The notes: generated by a model not told the origin, from the letters alone. A stretch of DNA of 64,000 nucleotides from Odontocerum albicorne (GCA_949825065.1 OX463865.1:19446115-19510114), one strand, 5' to 3'. Numbered from the stretch's first letter, positions 1-11,000 are shown. Program-made: numbers and translations.

Positions 1-264
1 ATTCCTACTAAAGGTTTTCCAAGGTTGCTTTAACTGTCCCGCGATTCTAGAAGCACTAAGTTTATATGTACCCAATAAATATAGCCGTGCCGTAGGAATC
101 ACCCTCTGTTCTACATACCAACTTACAGGACGAATATCATGGCTAAACACTCAGTCACGCGTGGTATAGAGATATTGAACCAACTGAATGACACGGTTGA
201 TATATTCTCGGTACCGACTAGCAGTATGAGAAGAATCCTGGCTGATATTATTCCTAACGAATAA
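1..264 (+). pseudogene. LINE-D reverse transcriptase C-terminus, 5'-truncated by window edge
   Basis: Almost the same sequence recurs at 58201-58467, where the frame is open and ends in ILADILPNE-stop. The encoded stretch (CPAILEALSLYVPN, then RRILADI) is the C-terminal tail of a Jockey/CR1-like non-LTR reverse transcriptase, downstream of the catalytic domain. This copy differs by small indels near 103 and a few substitutions. It is a retrotransposon fragment, not a host gene. Confidence 0.75.
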
Positions 265-418
265 GCTAACGCCAGAAGCAGACCCTCTATGTGTAACATG
301 AGAAATCCGTGCAAAGTGGATAAAGAAAAAAAAAAACTTTGAAAATGAGGAAGGTCAGCCAGAAAGAATCAACAAGGCCCTGTATAGGACAATACTTGAA
401 ATTTGTTTACACCCAGCG

Positions 419-506
419 GTCGGAGATAATCAGGAGATACGGTTCCAACAGGATAGAGCTACTGCGCATACTGCCAGGGTGACGATGAACCTCTTGCGAG
501 ATTTTG
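419..506 (+). pseudogene. mariner/IS630-like transposase remnant
   Basis: One frame reads EIRFQQDRATAHTARVTMN followed by LLRDF, the second-aspartate block (FQQDxAxxHTA) of a Tc1/mariner-superfamily DDE transposase. Nothing else of the enzyme is intact nearby. The family resembles the one left at 39028-39584, which retains the next block (WPPRSCDLTPLDYFLWG). It is an old relic. Confidence 0.7.
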
Positions 507-1910
507 TTTTATATCATTCAGTCTTTCAGTGGCCACCCTGTACAAACTCAACAGAGACACACAGTACGCATAACAACTGACCAAATATTCACCATCCCTA
601 GAGTTAGAACATATTTTGCCCAAAAGTAATATGCATGTCTGGCCCTCATGTCATATAGTGAGTTACTAAAAGCAATAATGGAAAAAAGGTGTCAAAAATT
701 CAGGCAGTGAATCAGGACGTTGTTGTTGTTACGACAGAAGTTTGAGTACTTGAGCTTGCAGGAGGAGTAAGTTGTAGTGAAAATTTGTGTTAACTCTTAA
801 ATGTTATGTGTTTTTGATGGGGGGAGGATATGGAGGACATTGTTAGATAGCCTTTTGATTTCTCCGAAATGATGAAGTAAACCAAGGGTTGATTCAAGTA
901 TAAAGTACTTTCAATTAGGTCTTACAATGTATCAAGTTAGTGAGAGTTCATGACAGTGGTATTGAATAATTAATCAACAGTCGGTAAATAGCATCAACCA
1001 TTTTTTTCCATATTTTCATGTATTTAGTAAGATACAGGTAAAGCCTAGTTTTCTGAGGACACGACAAATAAAAGTCAACAACAAGAATCAGTGCATCCAA
1101 CTATGAAAATAAGCATACCAAAGATCTAATGGTTCATCTCAAATCAATCATTAATATCGTCATAGACTTTCCGTTCCCTCGTTAAACCAAAATCATCGGA
1201 AGTAGATGACCCTTCTCTTACGTGTTGTCAAAAGGTCAGGAGCAGCCTAACGCTATACTGAGGAGAGCTGATGACGTTATTGTAAGGTGGAGAGAAGTAG
1301 AGGTGTTATTGTTTGGAAATGAAGTCACCTTGCATAGTTGCGTCAGGGGACTGTCTTTCTTGGGTTCTTTCTCTTTTGTCTCGCTAAAAATCTATCTAAT
1401 GAGGTTTGTTTTTTTGCCTGTGCTTTAATATTTTTCTAAAGTGAGCTAGCACTGTTATTGAAAATTCGAGAAACAAATTATTCGAGATGAGAGACGTTCG
1501 ACAACTGAGATTCCACTGTATGTATATGGTAATTTAGAAAGGATTTTCACATCCGCGGGAAGGGGGCTTGTAACCTATTATACCCGCGTATAATGAGAGA
1601 CTACTGTATTAATTTAGAAGCCAAATTATTACTAAATAAATTTTAACATAATGCATTAAAAATTTCACCCAGAATAAACCTTGTAAATGGAGGGATTACT
1701 GTTTATATTTTTGGTACGCCACTGACCCCAACCCCCAATTTGCTAAGTATTTTCAAATACAAAATAACAGGTAAAAGTTACATTTTTAAATTAATCTGTT
1801 GAAACTTTGCATTGTATTTTTTTAATTGGTTTTATTATGTTATATTGACTCAAAATTTCATAATGTATTTAATTTAGTGGCACAAATCATCCTTGATTGG
1901 GTGGATTGTC
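507..1910. other. no recognisable gene
   Basis: AT-rich sequence with no long open frame, no RNA gene and no repeat family that I recognise. The 68-aa frame at 1222-1428 has no recognisable motif. Confidence 0.5.
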
Positions 1911-1911
1911 T

Positions 1912-2195
1912 ATTGAAAAATAAACAGGTAAAATCCCAATTTTCCGAATTGAAAAATAAACAGTTAAATTCCCAATGTTCCCAATTGAAAAATAAACAGG
2001 TAAAATCCCAATGCTCCCAATTGAAAAATAAACAGGTAAAATCCCAAGTTCCCAATTGAAAAATAAACAGGTAAAATCTCAATGTTCCCAATTCAAAAAT
2101 AAACAGGTAAACTCCCAATGTCCCCAATTAAAAAAATAAACAGTTAAATTCCCAATGTTCCCAATTGAAAAATAAACAGGTAAAATCCTAATTTC
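1912..2195. repeat. minisatellite, unit about 36-38 bp
   Basis: About 7-8 head-to-tail copies of a unit built on AAAAATAAACAGGTAAAATC followed by CCAATGTTCCCAATTG. Copies differ by single bases (GGT or GTT, ATTTTCC or ATGTTCC). Open frames on both strands here are by-products of the repeat. Confidence 0.9.
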
Positions 2196-2632
2196 CAAAA
2201 TGAGGGGAATCAGAGGTGTATTAGAAATAAAACACAGAATATTTCAAAATAAAATTTATTTAAAACATTGGTAGTTAGTTCCACGCTGTCATAATTTATT
2301 AGCAAAAAATATTAATTCGAATAACTATCTTCGAATCGTTTAAAATTGGCATTTTATTAAAATTAGTTTGCAATTATATTGACTCATATAATTGCATAGT
2401 GACATTAATTTGGTGGCACAAATCATCCTACTTAGAATAGATTGTCTATTAAAAAAAATTTCACGCGTTGATACGAGTACATTAGCTTTCTATTATGTGC
2501 TAAAGGTTCATGGGGCCAAAATATGGACGCTACGTTTTATGGTTCGCTATTAATTTATGATATTTGCAAATATTATAAAATAGCCCTTTCCATGTATACT
2601 GATTTACTCACTACAGTAAAATCAAATGTAAT

Positions 2633-2705
2633 TCGATATATAGACCACTTATATAGGAAATTTCGATATACAGACCACTTATATAGGAAATTTCGATACA
2701 CAGAC
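2633..2705. repeat. short tandem repeat, about 30 bp x 2.5
   Basis: CGATATAYAGACCACTTATA plus GGAAATTT is repeated head to tail, immediately upstream of a LINE fragment. Confidence 0.8.
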
Positions 2706-2711
2706 CAGTTT

Positions 2712-2808
2712 TCAGGACTTCTCAGGAGTCCTCCGATTCTTTGGACACATTGTTCGTGGCCAAGGAGACAGTTTGTAGAGGTTTGTGGTTACTGGAGGCG
2801 TGGAAGGA
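2712..2808 (+). pseudogene. LINE-R C-terminal fragment
   Basis: Reads as FFGHIVRGQGDSL-like then VVTGGVEG with frame breaks. It matches the C-terminal FGHIARGQGDSLERFVVTGG region seen at 8085-8645 (minus) and 57365-57835 (plus). This is the post-RT tail of a non-LTR element. It ends where a Harbinger fragment begins. Confidence 0.65.
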
Positions 2809-2982
2809 TAGTTGTAAGTTGTAATGAAATTGGTTAGTTTTGAGAGTGACATCGTGTGTTGACTTAACCGCTCTCAGCTGTCAAATGAATTTGTGCGTAG
2901 CACTTTGGTGTGGTCAGGCATGAAATCACCTAGTATATGAGTCACGTAAAATCTATCGAAGCACTTTGGTGCGGCCACGGCC
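2809..2982 (+). mobile_element. PIF/Harbinger-like element, right end only
   Basis: Homologous to the right part of the elements at 16330-17771 and 31046-31695. It ends in the inverted terminus GTGCGGCCACGGCC followed by TAA, fitting the TWA target-site duplication of PIF/Harbinger. The LINE-A insertion of the other two copies is absent, so this fragment shows the empty site (about 2921). Confidence 0.7.
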
Positions 2983-3093
2983 TAAATAAAAATTCGTTGG
3001 TGTACTCCATAGGTACAAACTATAAGCTGAAAGAAAATCTAAAAAGGTGAGTCAAGTGGAAAATGTGTTTGCAAAGAACAATTTAAAAGATTA

Positions 3094-3687
3094 TTATTTG
3101 CGCAGAATCTTTATAATTCTCGAATAAATATTATATCCAACAGCACTGCACTTTATAAAGCAACTACAAAATACAGAGGACATAAGTTCTACGACAAAGA
3201 ATGTAGACGAAATCAAAATACCAATTATCCAGATAACGAAAAGTCCATAATACTGATCTTTCGTATTCGGAGGCAGATTGTTCACGATTGTCTTCCCATC
3301 AAAATATATGCTTCTATCTCTAGGCAATCTGAACACTGGTTCAGACCATTTCTTGTTCAAACCGCTTTCGGTAAAAGTTCTAATGTGCTGATCGAAGGTG
3401 AAGAAGTACGGGGCATCCTTTCTGAAAGGCCACGCTTGAGTTGATGGGAATATATCCACGTCGATCACTCTGAGAGTCATCAAATCTTCTTCCTTTATAT
3501 CGTCTTTGCATTCAGTGTTCAAGGATATCTGAACGTCCATCTGCTCGTCTAAGAAAAGTGCCTTAAGACCGATTAGAGACTGAAGAGCGCTGCATTTGTC
3601 CGGCTTGAAGATAATACTTTTGTAAAACTGTTGCAGTGAAGGATCCGAAGAGTCTTTTGCCATATCAACGATATATCTGATGTCTGC
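3094..3687 (-). CDS. IR gene A exon 4 (S2, TM4, stop)
   Basis: Acceptor TTATTTTAG|GCAGAC. It encodes ADIRYIVDM, lobe S2 (TLRVIDVDIFPSTQAWPFRK, then ESGLNKKW), TM4 (YYGLFVIWIIGILISS) and a short cytoplasmic tail ending RIIKILRK-stop. The 594-nt length equals gene B exon 4. Confidence 0.9.
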   Translation of the reverse strand, partial: ADIRYIVDMAKDSSDPSLQQFYKSIIFKPDKCSALQSLIGLKALFLDEQMDVQISLNTECKDDIKEEDLMTLRVIDVDIFPSTQAWPFRKDAPYFFTFDQHIRTFTESGLNKKWSEPVFRLPRDRSIYFDGKTIVNNLPPNTKDQYYGLFVIWIIGILISSTFFVVELMSSVFCSCFIKCSAVGYNIYSRIIKILRK

Positions 3688-6600
3688 CTAAAATAAAAAT
3701 AAAACAGATGCGTGAGACTCTCGCGCGGTAGAAGTGGAACTTCTTAGCTTCTAGGAAAAGTTGATTTTATGCATTGCTTTTTTTTCCATTTGTTAACGAT
3801 TTTATGTTTTTTTTTTTGGATTAAGAAATGGTTATGTGGAATTTAATTCAAGAAAATCTCTCTTAATTAAATAAAAAAATATTATTATTTTTATTTTTAA
3901 TAATAAATAATAATAATTTTAATATAATATTAATATAATACACTGAATAATATTAAATGTATATTATTTAATATTAAATAAAAATCATAAATTAAATAAA
4001 TATTGAATAAAATAAAATAATTTAATGTAAAAAAAAAAAATTATGTGAAATATATTAATATAAAAATAATACGAGTATATAACCAAAATATTTTATTTTT
4101 TATTTTTAATAAATAATAATATATTACACTTAATAATATTGAAATAATATTAATTATTATTAATAATAAATAATTATTAATATTAATAATGATAAAGTAA
4201 TAACATAATACACCGTTTCACTTTTCGTGACGTTCAGGCCAATTTGCCCTACCGCGCCAATAGAAGTTTCACTTCAAAAAAACTGTAGGAAGTATACAAA
4301 AAAATTCTCTACGATTTTTTATTTCTGTGTTATTGTTATATACTAATTTTGTTGTTTGGTATTGTTGTGTACTACTTTTGTTGTTTGGTATTGTTGTTGT
4401 GTACTACTTTTGTTGTTTGGTATTGTTGTGTACTACTTTTGTTGTTTGGTATTGTTGTTGTGTACTACTTTTGTTGCTTGGTATTGTTGTTGTGTACTAC
4501 TTTTGTTGTTTGGTATTGTTGTTGTGTACTACTTTTGGAATTTGGTATTGTTGATGTGTACTACTTTTGTTGTTTGGTATTGTTGTTGTTTACTACTTTT
4601 GTTGTTTATTTTATTGTTTGTTATTTATTTTATACTCGTCGTCATTGCTGGGCCACGTAGTCGAAGATCCTCTCGTCATACCAACGTCTATTCAGTTGCA
4701 AAGCGAAGCTGTGCTGTGGAGTTTTTTGTTTATTTTAAAGTGATTTGTAAGTGAATAGATCTGTAGTGCGAACCCTTGAAGATATAATATATAGGGGTTC
4801 GCATTTTATTTTATATTTATATGATAAACATGCGTAAGAATGGGTTGGCAGTCTTAAATACAAAGATTTGCTGGTTGCCTCTTCTACGAGAACTCGATAG
4901 TGTAGCCGCTGTCAAGTCTGCGTGATATAAAAATACAAATTAATATTTGTTCATCTTTAAGGGGGGTATTCTCATTTGGATTATTTTAAATCGATTTTTT
5001 TTTCATTTAATTTTTATATAACCCTTTCTGAATTATTTCCAGTAAGAAATTTTAAAAAATCTTAAAAATTCGAAAAGATATAAGGGTTTATAGTCGAGCG
5101 CGCCGATCGAAAAATGATCTGGGCTTCGCAGCTTTCGGATCGTCTATTGTTATGGTGGCAGCCTTATTTTCCAAGAATTCTCGTCCAATAATATTTATTG
5201 GACTGATGAATTGATATTTAGTTTGTCGGGATTTTTAAACAAGTTTATATGGCCCTGGAATTGCTGATTAACAGTAAGTTGAAAATGTTAACTTTAATTC
5301 GTGTAAAAATCGCACTTGAAACTTAAAACGCGTTTCGTGAAAAATCACTTTTTTTAAGTTATTCCCCGTAATAACTCCAAAAGGAATAAACCGATTTTAA
5401 TGAATAAGTACTTATTCTCTTTGTTATACCTTTCTCTATAGCCGGTACTAGAATTATTTCAATCGATTCATTTTTTCGATTTTCTCACTCCTCTAAAGAC
5501 AAAAAAAAGAATTTTTAATTTCAACAATCCGCCATTTTTTCATTATTATAGTACCGGCTATAGCCACATGCTTTCTGAGTAAAACAGTTTTTTTTTTAAT
5601 TTTCAGACTTGTACAACAGCCACAATTGCGGGCATAATGGACCCCCTCCATGTACGAGGCGGCCTTACTCCCGACTTATTCTTTTTATCATGAAATTTTA
5701 TGAAAATGTTCTTAAAAGATAAATAAATATGTCTAAAAAAACAACCATTTTAAAAAAACTTTCGTCCACTGAAAAAAAAACTTAAAAATCGTCGATTTTT
5801 CGGCCCACGAAATGAAAATACCCCCTTAATAAGTTTTCTTATTTTTTCTGTCATTTGGCGCACTCTCAATTATTAACTCGCGTATCCCACTTTGAAGACC
5901 ACTGTTATATATTACGAGGGTCATCCAGAAACTAAGGTTACAAGGGCTCCTGAGGCCAGGGGATTTTTTTCGTTTCAAAGTTGGCGCACCTGGCGTGTAG
6001 GGGGGATCCTAACGGTCAGTTTGTTTGGTCTCGCGTGTTTGTCGGTTTTGTTTAGTCACAGTAAATTCTTCCGATGGAGAGGTCGTCGTGCGCTCCCGCC
6101 AACTCTCGTCCGTGCGAGACCCGCGCGGTCATCAGTTTTTTTTACTTTGCAGAACAATACCGCCGCGAATATCCATCGGAAGCTCGTGGAAGTTAATAGT
6201 AGTGATGTGATGAGTTAACAACATGTCACGAAGTGGGTTAGGTTGTTCAGAGAAGGCCGTACTCATACTCACGACGAGGCAAGGCAGTGATTTCTGACGA
6301 ATTTGTGCAAAAAATTGAAGAACAAGTGCGAAATGACCGCCGTGTGACGCTTGACGACCTTCACGAAGAATTTCCTGATATTTTTCGAAGTCTCCTTGGT
6401 AATATTGTGTCGGAAAAACTTGGTTACAAGAAGTTGTGTGCGAGATGGGTGCCCAGAATGCTCACACCGGAGCACCCCAACAATTTTTCAACACTGGCAT
6501 ACAAAAGCTGATGCCCCGACTACAGAAATATCTCGATCTCGACGGCGATTACGTTGAAAAATAGTTTAATATATTAGTGAAGTATCCTGTGAATTTCAAT

Positions 6601-9600
6601 TAAATACAAGCATTTTTCGATCCTACATAAATGTTGTAACCTTACTTTGTGGATGACCCTCGTAGTTTATTAAATCATTTTTAAAAATCCTATACCTCTA
6701 CCAAATGCGAAGTGTAACCATCATTGACAAGAGCATCAAAATCCCTCAAGTCTTCGTGTAAAGGCTTTGCCAGTGTGGAAGTTAGCTTCGCTCTATAGAC
6801 AGTGTTGATAACAACAGAGCACAGTATCCAGCAGGCTACTGTCCGGTTACAGAAGCTTCTCTTGGCGTTCTCAACGACTGGCTGCTCGAGAAGTACAAAA
6901 ATAGTATCCTAAAAGAAATTTCACCAAGTTTTAATCTAAAGCGCTTCGTTTGACACGTTCACTGGTGACAACGTGATATCGCGTGGTGTAAGGCAGCGGT
7001 CGGTAATCTAACTTGATACATAGCAACATGTAAGTTTTATAAAATAAATAAATAAATGAATGAATTTCGTTTTTTTTAATCTAGATATACGGGGGTGTGG
7101 GCTGAAAGCCCCCCGATGTCCTTGCGGTCGGGCTCGCCCTACATTAGTGGGGTGTATCTCGACCGGGGGAATGTTTGTGGGATGAGCCCGAACCTTTTAA
7201 TGTATTCTATCTTGAATGTATTTTTCTGTCATCTATTTATTTTCAGTGTTTTTTTTTCTCTTCTTATTCTACATGTGCAAGGGTGTGGGCTGAAAAGCCT
7301 CTGGTGTCCCCGTGGCTAGACTCGCCCTATATTGGTGGGGTGTACCTTGGCCGGGGGGGTGTTATTAGATGAGCCCAGACCTTTTGATAGCTTCTGTCTT
7401 TAATGTATTCACTGCAATTTCTGTGTTCTTGAAGTATATTTAAATGTATTGTGTACATACTATATTGCTATCAATAAACCTATATTTATTTATTTATTTA
7501 ATTGTGAATGAATTGTGAATGAATCGTGAATGAATCGTGAATGAATCGTAAATGAATCGTGAATGAGTCGTGAATGAATCGTGAATGAATCGTGAATGAA
7601 TCGTCAATGAATCGTGAATGAATCGTGAATGAATTGTGAATGAATTGTGGATGAACGAATGGACGAATGGATTAATAGGGTAATGAATGAATAAATTAAT
7701 TAATAAATAAGTTAGCAATAATATTTACCCATAAAATAGCGCAAAATGACATATCTCTGTTATCATTGGTAAATTTGTTTGTAACTAAATAGACGAGTGA
7801 CTGAAACCAGATGGTTATAATGACAAGAAGCCAAGTTGTAAAAGAAAACACCATAATCAAATTGAGACCTAAAATTGAATCAATTATTTTATAAATTATC
7901 ATCACACCGTGTCCCTTGTGAGGTAGACAGAGAGAACACATCTCCAAACATTTATATCCAAGCACACCACTTAACTTCGCCTCCTTCGCATTCATATTAT
8001 ACATCTCGTCATACATAATCTCTCTTCCACGCACACCTTACATTACTAGCTTAGATACTCGTTTCATCATCATCCTATCGTGTAGTTCATGACTGAGCGT
8101 CGTGACTCCCATGATAGACTTCGACAACTTATCTCCATCCATCCCCTGTACTTCGCGGCTCGAAGGGCAGTGGTTAAGGGTAGTCCAGTTGCGTCTCTCA
8201 CTTGGTCAGTCCAACGCATTAAGGTATTTCCTCTTATACGTCGTCTTTCCACGCCTCCAGTAACCACAAACCTTTCCAAACTGTCTCCTTGGCCACGAGC
8301 AATGTGCCCAAAGAATCGGGGGACCCGTTGAAGGCATAACGCATAACCTAGTATAAACAAAACATTAAGGACAATACTTTGCCTCTGGAGTTGAGTAACC
8401 CTGCATCAACATGTGGAAGGTTTCGATTCTGCTTTATATTTTCGATAATCTGTCGGTGATTCTCAGTTCTTCCAGAATGTAGACGTTACTTCGCCTTGCT
8501 GCCCATGGAATTCGTAAAATCCTTCTCCAGCACCACATTTTAAATGTATCTATTCTACGTCTCTCGCTTGCTCTCAGAGATCAAGTATGTGTGCCGTGCA
8601 TGAATATTGCTCAGACGAGAGACTTAAGTAGGCGCATTTTCGTCGTGAATTCGCGTTTTTGGGTGGAAGACACCTGTGTGTGTATTTGTTTATTATATGC
8701 AATATGTTGTACTTCAGCAAGGACACAGATTAAACCATTCCGATTACAAGAAGATCAAATTCATGATGATCATCAGGTTTAATCTGCTGTAGCCTTAATC
8801 AGGCAGAGTTTTTTAGATAGCGCTAGTTTTGCGTAGCATGATAGTAATGCTATTAGCTAAATTAAACAAACATAACATAACAAAACCACATACCTTCAAA
8901 AAAAACATTTTTTGGAACACTATAAACAATCATTGAAGGGTCAACACTGACAGCTGAACTGAAAGTGGCCTTCTCCCATCTTGCCATGGTCACCGATATA
9001 CTCCCTAAAGCCCAGTCTGCTAGACTCTGGTTCACAGCCACAATCATGTAGTTATATGTCATTCCAGATTCCACTTGGAAATTCTTCAACACAAATGTAA
9101 AATTCAAACTCTTCTGCAACTCTTTCAACATCTCTCCCTCGAAGAGCAAAGGCTCGTGACACATCAATGTTGTTACATTGTCTTTGTTGCTTAAAACTGT
9201 CGAATTCTTACAATCGAAATTGTAGTCACCTAAAGGAAATGCTACCTTAAAGGTGTGTCCGTGAAAATCAGAAAAAATATACTTAAAAGTATGCAAGATT
9301 GTTTGGACAAGTTCTTCGCTTAAATGTCTCAGATTTTCTTTAGCTACAGCAGCGGTGTACCTCAGGGATAAAATCTCGGACTTGAAACCACAATAATAAC
9401 AAATGTCGTAGAGATTTATGATATCTTTTGATATTTCAATTAGTAATGTGGAATGTACCAAAGACAAGAAATCAGATCCACTCAACACGAAAGAACTCAG
9501 TTTTTCGGTCAAATAATTGTCTTTGCATATTTGGTAGTTTCTGTTACATATAAAAATAACCGAGTCACTTCGTCTTATGTGGTTTTTATTGAGTTTATCA

Positions 9601-10016
9601 AACGTGGATATTTTTGATAGACCCACAAAATGTATAGTAAAACCTCTTGTTTTTTTTAATAATTTCTCAAGGGGAACTTTTAATTTGTCGTAATTTACAA
9701 TTGTGCGACTATTCCCAATAGCACTTTCAGTCGAATCTTTTCCTAATTCTGGTGGCTTATCTCGAGACTTGTATGAACGCATAATGCTGTCGATAAAATC
9801 TTCTGACGAAGAATCATAATGGAAAACCAAGTCACTGTTGAGCTGTTCACTGTTAAGAACCGAAAAGATGATCTCTTCGACTTCTCGGTTTTTATAAAAA
9901 GAGTTTAAACTAAATTTGGATAGAGCCTCCATACTCTCGGCTTTCTTTATATTCGACATTATTGAGAATAAAAGAAGGAACTGATGAATTTTCGATCGGA
10001 ATTTCTTAGATGTCAT
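3094..10016 (-). CDS. Ionotropic receptor (IR) gene A, four exons
   Basis: Spliced model: exons 10016-8894, 7868-7729, 6908-6696 and 3687-3094, giving 689 aa with no internal stop. All introns are GT-AG (phases 1, 0, 0). Expected role: a chemosensory, ligand-gated cation channel subunit of sensory-neuron membranes. Seen: a hydrophobic N-terminus (FLLLFSI); ligand-binding lobe S1 at about 252-374, including FEGEMLKELQKSLNFTFVL and DWALGSISVTMARW with an Arg at about 346 in the position of the iGluR ligand-binding Arg; TM1 about 383-403; pore/TM2 around the exon 2-3 junction; TM3 about 443-466 (VYRAKLTSTLAKP replacing the iGluR SYTANLAAF motif); S2; TM4 about 638-660. The canonical iGluR amino-terminal domain is not apparent, as usual for IRs. 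I chose Met 10016 because it aligns better with gene B than the upstream Met at 10049. Subfamily not determined. Confidence 0.88.
3700..4290 (+). mobile_element. AT-rich MITE-like element (family AT1)
   Basis: One flank carries GCGTGAGACTCTCGCGC and GTAGAAGTGGAACTTCT; the other carries TTTCACTTTTCGTGACG and AGAAGTTTCACTTC. The termini are partly inverted (GAAGTGAAACTTCT). Between them lies about 350 bp of nearly pure A/T. The same design recurs at 22262-23735 and 43868-45390. It sits in intron 3 of IR gene A. No coding capacity. Confidence 0.65.
4329..4612. repeat. minisatellite, unit 27-30 bp
   Basis: About ten copies of TGTACTACTTTTGTTGTTTG plus GTATTGTTGT, differing mainly in the number of GTT or TGT triplets. 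Overlapping frames reading VVWYCC or LLLFGIVV are repeat artefacts. Confidence 0.9.
4632..4745 (-). mobile_element. SINE1 3'-part fragment
   Basis: Matches, in reverse orientation, the distal part of the tRNA-derived SINE1 family (full copy at 41136-41472): the block around GTAGTCGAAGATCCTCTCG and AGCGAAGCTGTGC. The tRNA-like head is missing. Confidence 0.6.
4961..5825. mobile_element. TIR element with TTAA target duplication
   Basis: Begins GGGGGGTATTCTCATTT and ends AAATGAAAATACCCCC, inverted termini of about 16-17 bp, directly flanked by TTAA at 4957-4960 and 5826-5829. TTAA duplication is the piggyBac-superfamily signature, but the termini are not a piggyBac type that I recognise. At 865 bp it has no long ORF. 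It contains an internal 15-bp inverted pair around CTATAGCCGGTACTA (about 5439 and 5551). Non-autonomous. Confidence 0.7.
5915..6662 (+). mobile_element. mariner family M1, internally deleted
   Basis: Termini CGAGGGTCATCCAGAAA and GGATGACCCTCG, with TA on both sides. Inside are mariner transposase helix-turn-helix pieces (QVRNDRRVTLDDLHEEF, ending ARWVPRMLTPEH). The frame then jumps to the 3' end (an LDGDYVEK-like tail) with the catalytic middle deleted. A 927-bp relative is at 48073-48999. It cannot make an active enzyme. Confidence 0.85.
6287..6511 (+). pseudogene. mariner M1 transposase N-terminal remnant
   Basis: The open frame encodes the second helix-turn-helix of a mariner transposase (IVSEKLGYKKLCARWVPRML) and then runs across the internal deletion (TPEHPNNFSTL). 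The catalytic aspartates are absent. Confidence 0.8.
6696..6908 (-). CDS. IR gene A exon 3 (pore and TM3)
   Basis: 213 nt, phase 0 on both sides, acceptor TTTCTTTTAG|GAT and donor GAG|GTATAG. It encodes DTIFVLLEQPVVENAK and then CNRTVACWILCSVV with YRAKLTSTLAKP. 61 of 71 residues are identical to gene B exon 3. It lies between a mariner in intron 3 and a LINE-A end in intron 2. Confidence 0.88.
7060..7499 (+). mobile_element. LINE-A 3' end, in IR gene A intron 2
   Basis: Carries two related GC-rich modules (about 7084-7200 and 7262-7385) built on GGGCTCGCCCTACATTRGTG, then ends AATAAACCTATATTTATTTA. The modules are the LINE-A 3'UTR signature also seen at 16703-17706, 27307-28110 and 59408-60297. 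5'-truncated, no ORF. Confidence 0.8.
7503..7665. repeat. minisatellite, 11 bp x about 14
   Basis: Head-to-tail GTGAATGAATC with single-base variants, directly after the LINE-A tail, which suggests it grew from the target or tail junction. Lies in IR gene A intron 2. Confidence 0.9.
7729..7868 (-). CDS. IR gene A exon 2 (TM1)
   Basis: Acceptor TTCAATTTTAG precedes GTCTCAAT and the donor is TGG|GTAAAT. Its 140 nt encode GLNLIMVFSFTTWLL and the rest of TM1, ending at AILW, parallel to gene B exon 2. Phase 1 in, phase 0 out. Confidence 0.85.
8085..8645 (-). pseudogene. LINE-R C-terminal fragment in IR gene A intron 1
   Basis: On the minus strand one frame reads RFFGHIARGQGDSLERFVVT and then DQVRDATGLPLTTALRAAKY, a common C-terminal tail of insect non-LTR reverse transcriptases. 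Upstream, toward 8645, a degraded frame matches the region read at 57450-57560 on the plus strand. It is antisense-neutral to the IR gene (same strand) but intronic. Frame breaks mark it as dead. Confidence 0.75.
8894..10016 (-). CDS. IR gene A exon 1 (N-terminus and S1)
   Basis: Open from Met 10016 (alternative Met 10049) to the donor GAAG|GTATGT, whose GT lies at 8893-8892. Phase 1. It encodes the N-terminal region and lobe S1 up to VYSVPKNVFFEG, equivalent to VYSIPKSIFVDG in gene B. Confidence 0.88.
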
Positions 10017-10049
10017 AATTGATTCGTTCTTTTCATTTATACACCACAT

Positions 10050-10570
10050 AAAACACGATCATGTATTTAACACTGAGGATTTTATGTCCAAACTTTATAA
10101 ATCCAATTTGAGAAATTAATTTCACGATATCTGCAATAATGATTTTGATAACACTGGCTATTTTGACAGTTTTTTTTTATTTTGATAATTGAAGAGTTAA
10201 ACTCATAAACCACTCAAGAGGCAAAAAATACGTAAAGAGTTATAAGAAAAACACTGCGCGATATTTGAGTAAACTGCTTGTGGAGATGTGCCCAGTGACA
10301 TCTTTGGTTGTAAAACAGAATCACTTTTAGTTTGAATTCACATATATGCCATTTATGGGTATATTGTCGATTGTTGATAGACTGTTTTTTTTTCATAAAT
10401 AAATCAAAATATGGTTGTTATGTGGTTCATGAGTTTAATAAAAAAAATTACTAACAGAAAGGTAAGAAACGTAAGCAGCATAATAATTGTATTTATAACA
10501 AGATGTACGAATGTTAATGAGGCTGTTCATGTATTCCCCGCTTACCTTAAAAGAGACAAAGCATAAAGGT
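10050..10570. other. 5' flank of IR gene A, nothing recognised
   Basis: Putative promoter region of gene A on the minus strand. I see no confident TATA or initiator motif, and the short frames here carry no recognisable domain. Confidence 0.4.
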
Positions 10571-10574
10571 AGTA

Positions 10575-11000
10575 TGTGTCTATTGCCGGATGTTTAAAGA
10601 ACACTATCTGGAAAAACAAGTATATGAACATCCAAAGCAAGGTGAGGATATACAAGACCTGTGTCCGCCCCATAATGACATACAGCATAGAGTCCAGAGC
10701 CGACACTGTCAGAACCAAAAATCTCCTTCGAACCAGCGAAATGAAAGTACTCAAGAGTAACCCTTCGTGATAGAGTACGAAACACAGAAATCCGAAGGAT
10801 GTGCGAAGTTGAAGATATTGTCAGATGGGGACGACAGAGAAGAAGGTTCTGGAACGAACATGTATCCAAAATGGCGGAACCAAGAGCCGTAAAGGCCAGG
10901 GACAGTATCCCCCAAGCGAGCAGACCTCCAGGACGACCTCACAAAAGATGGAAAGACAGCTGGCAGTCAACGTCATAAAAGGGAAACAATGATGCAGGAC
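10575..11000 (+). pseudogene. LINE-C reverse transcriptase C-terminal fragment
   Basis: Across frame breaks it reads KNTIWKNKYMNIQSKVRIYK, VRPIMTYSIE, TLRDRVRN and RPPGRPHKRWKDSW. This is the conserved tail of a large class of endonuclease/RT non-LTR elements, downstream of the RT palm. Two more LINE-C pieces lie at 60300-61560. Not expressed as one frame. Confidence 0.8.

Noticed and set aside
1858..2127. 89-codon minus-strand ORF with repeated CLFFNWEHWDFT
   Set aside because: Pure translation of the 36-38-bp minisatellite; no independent support.
4327..4754. Overlapping plus-strand ORFs of 75-132 codons
   Set aside because: They are all translations of one GTT-rich minisatellite in three frames.
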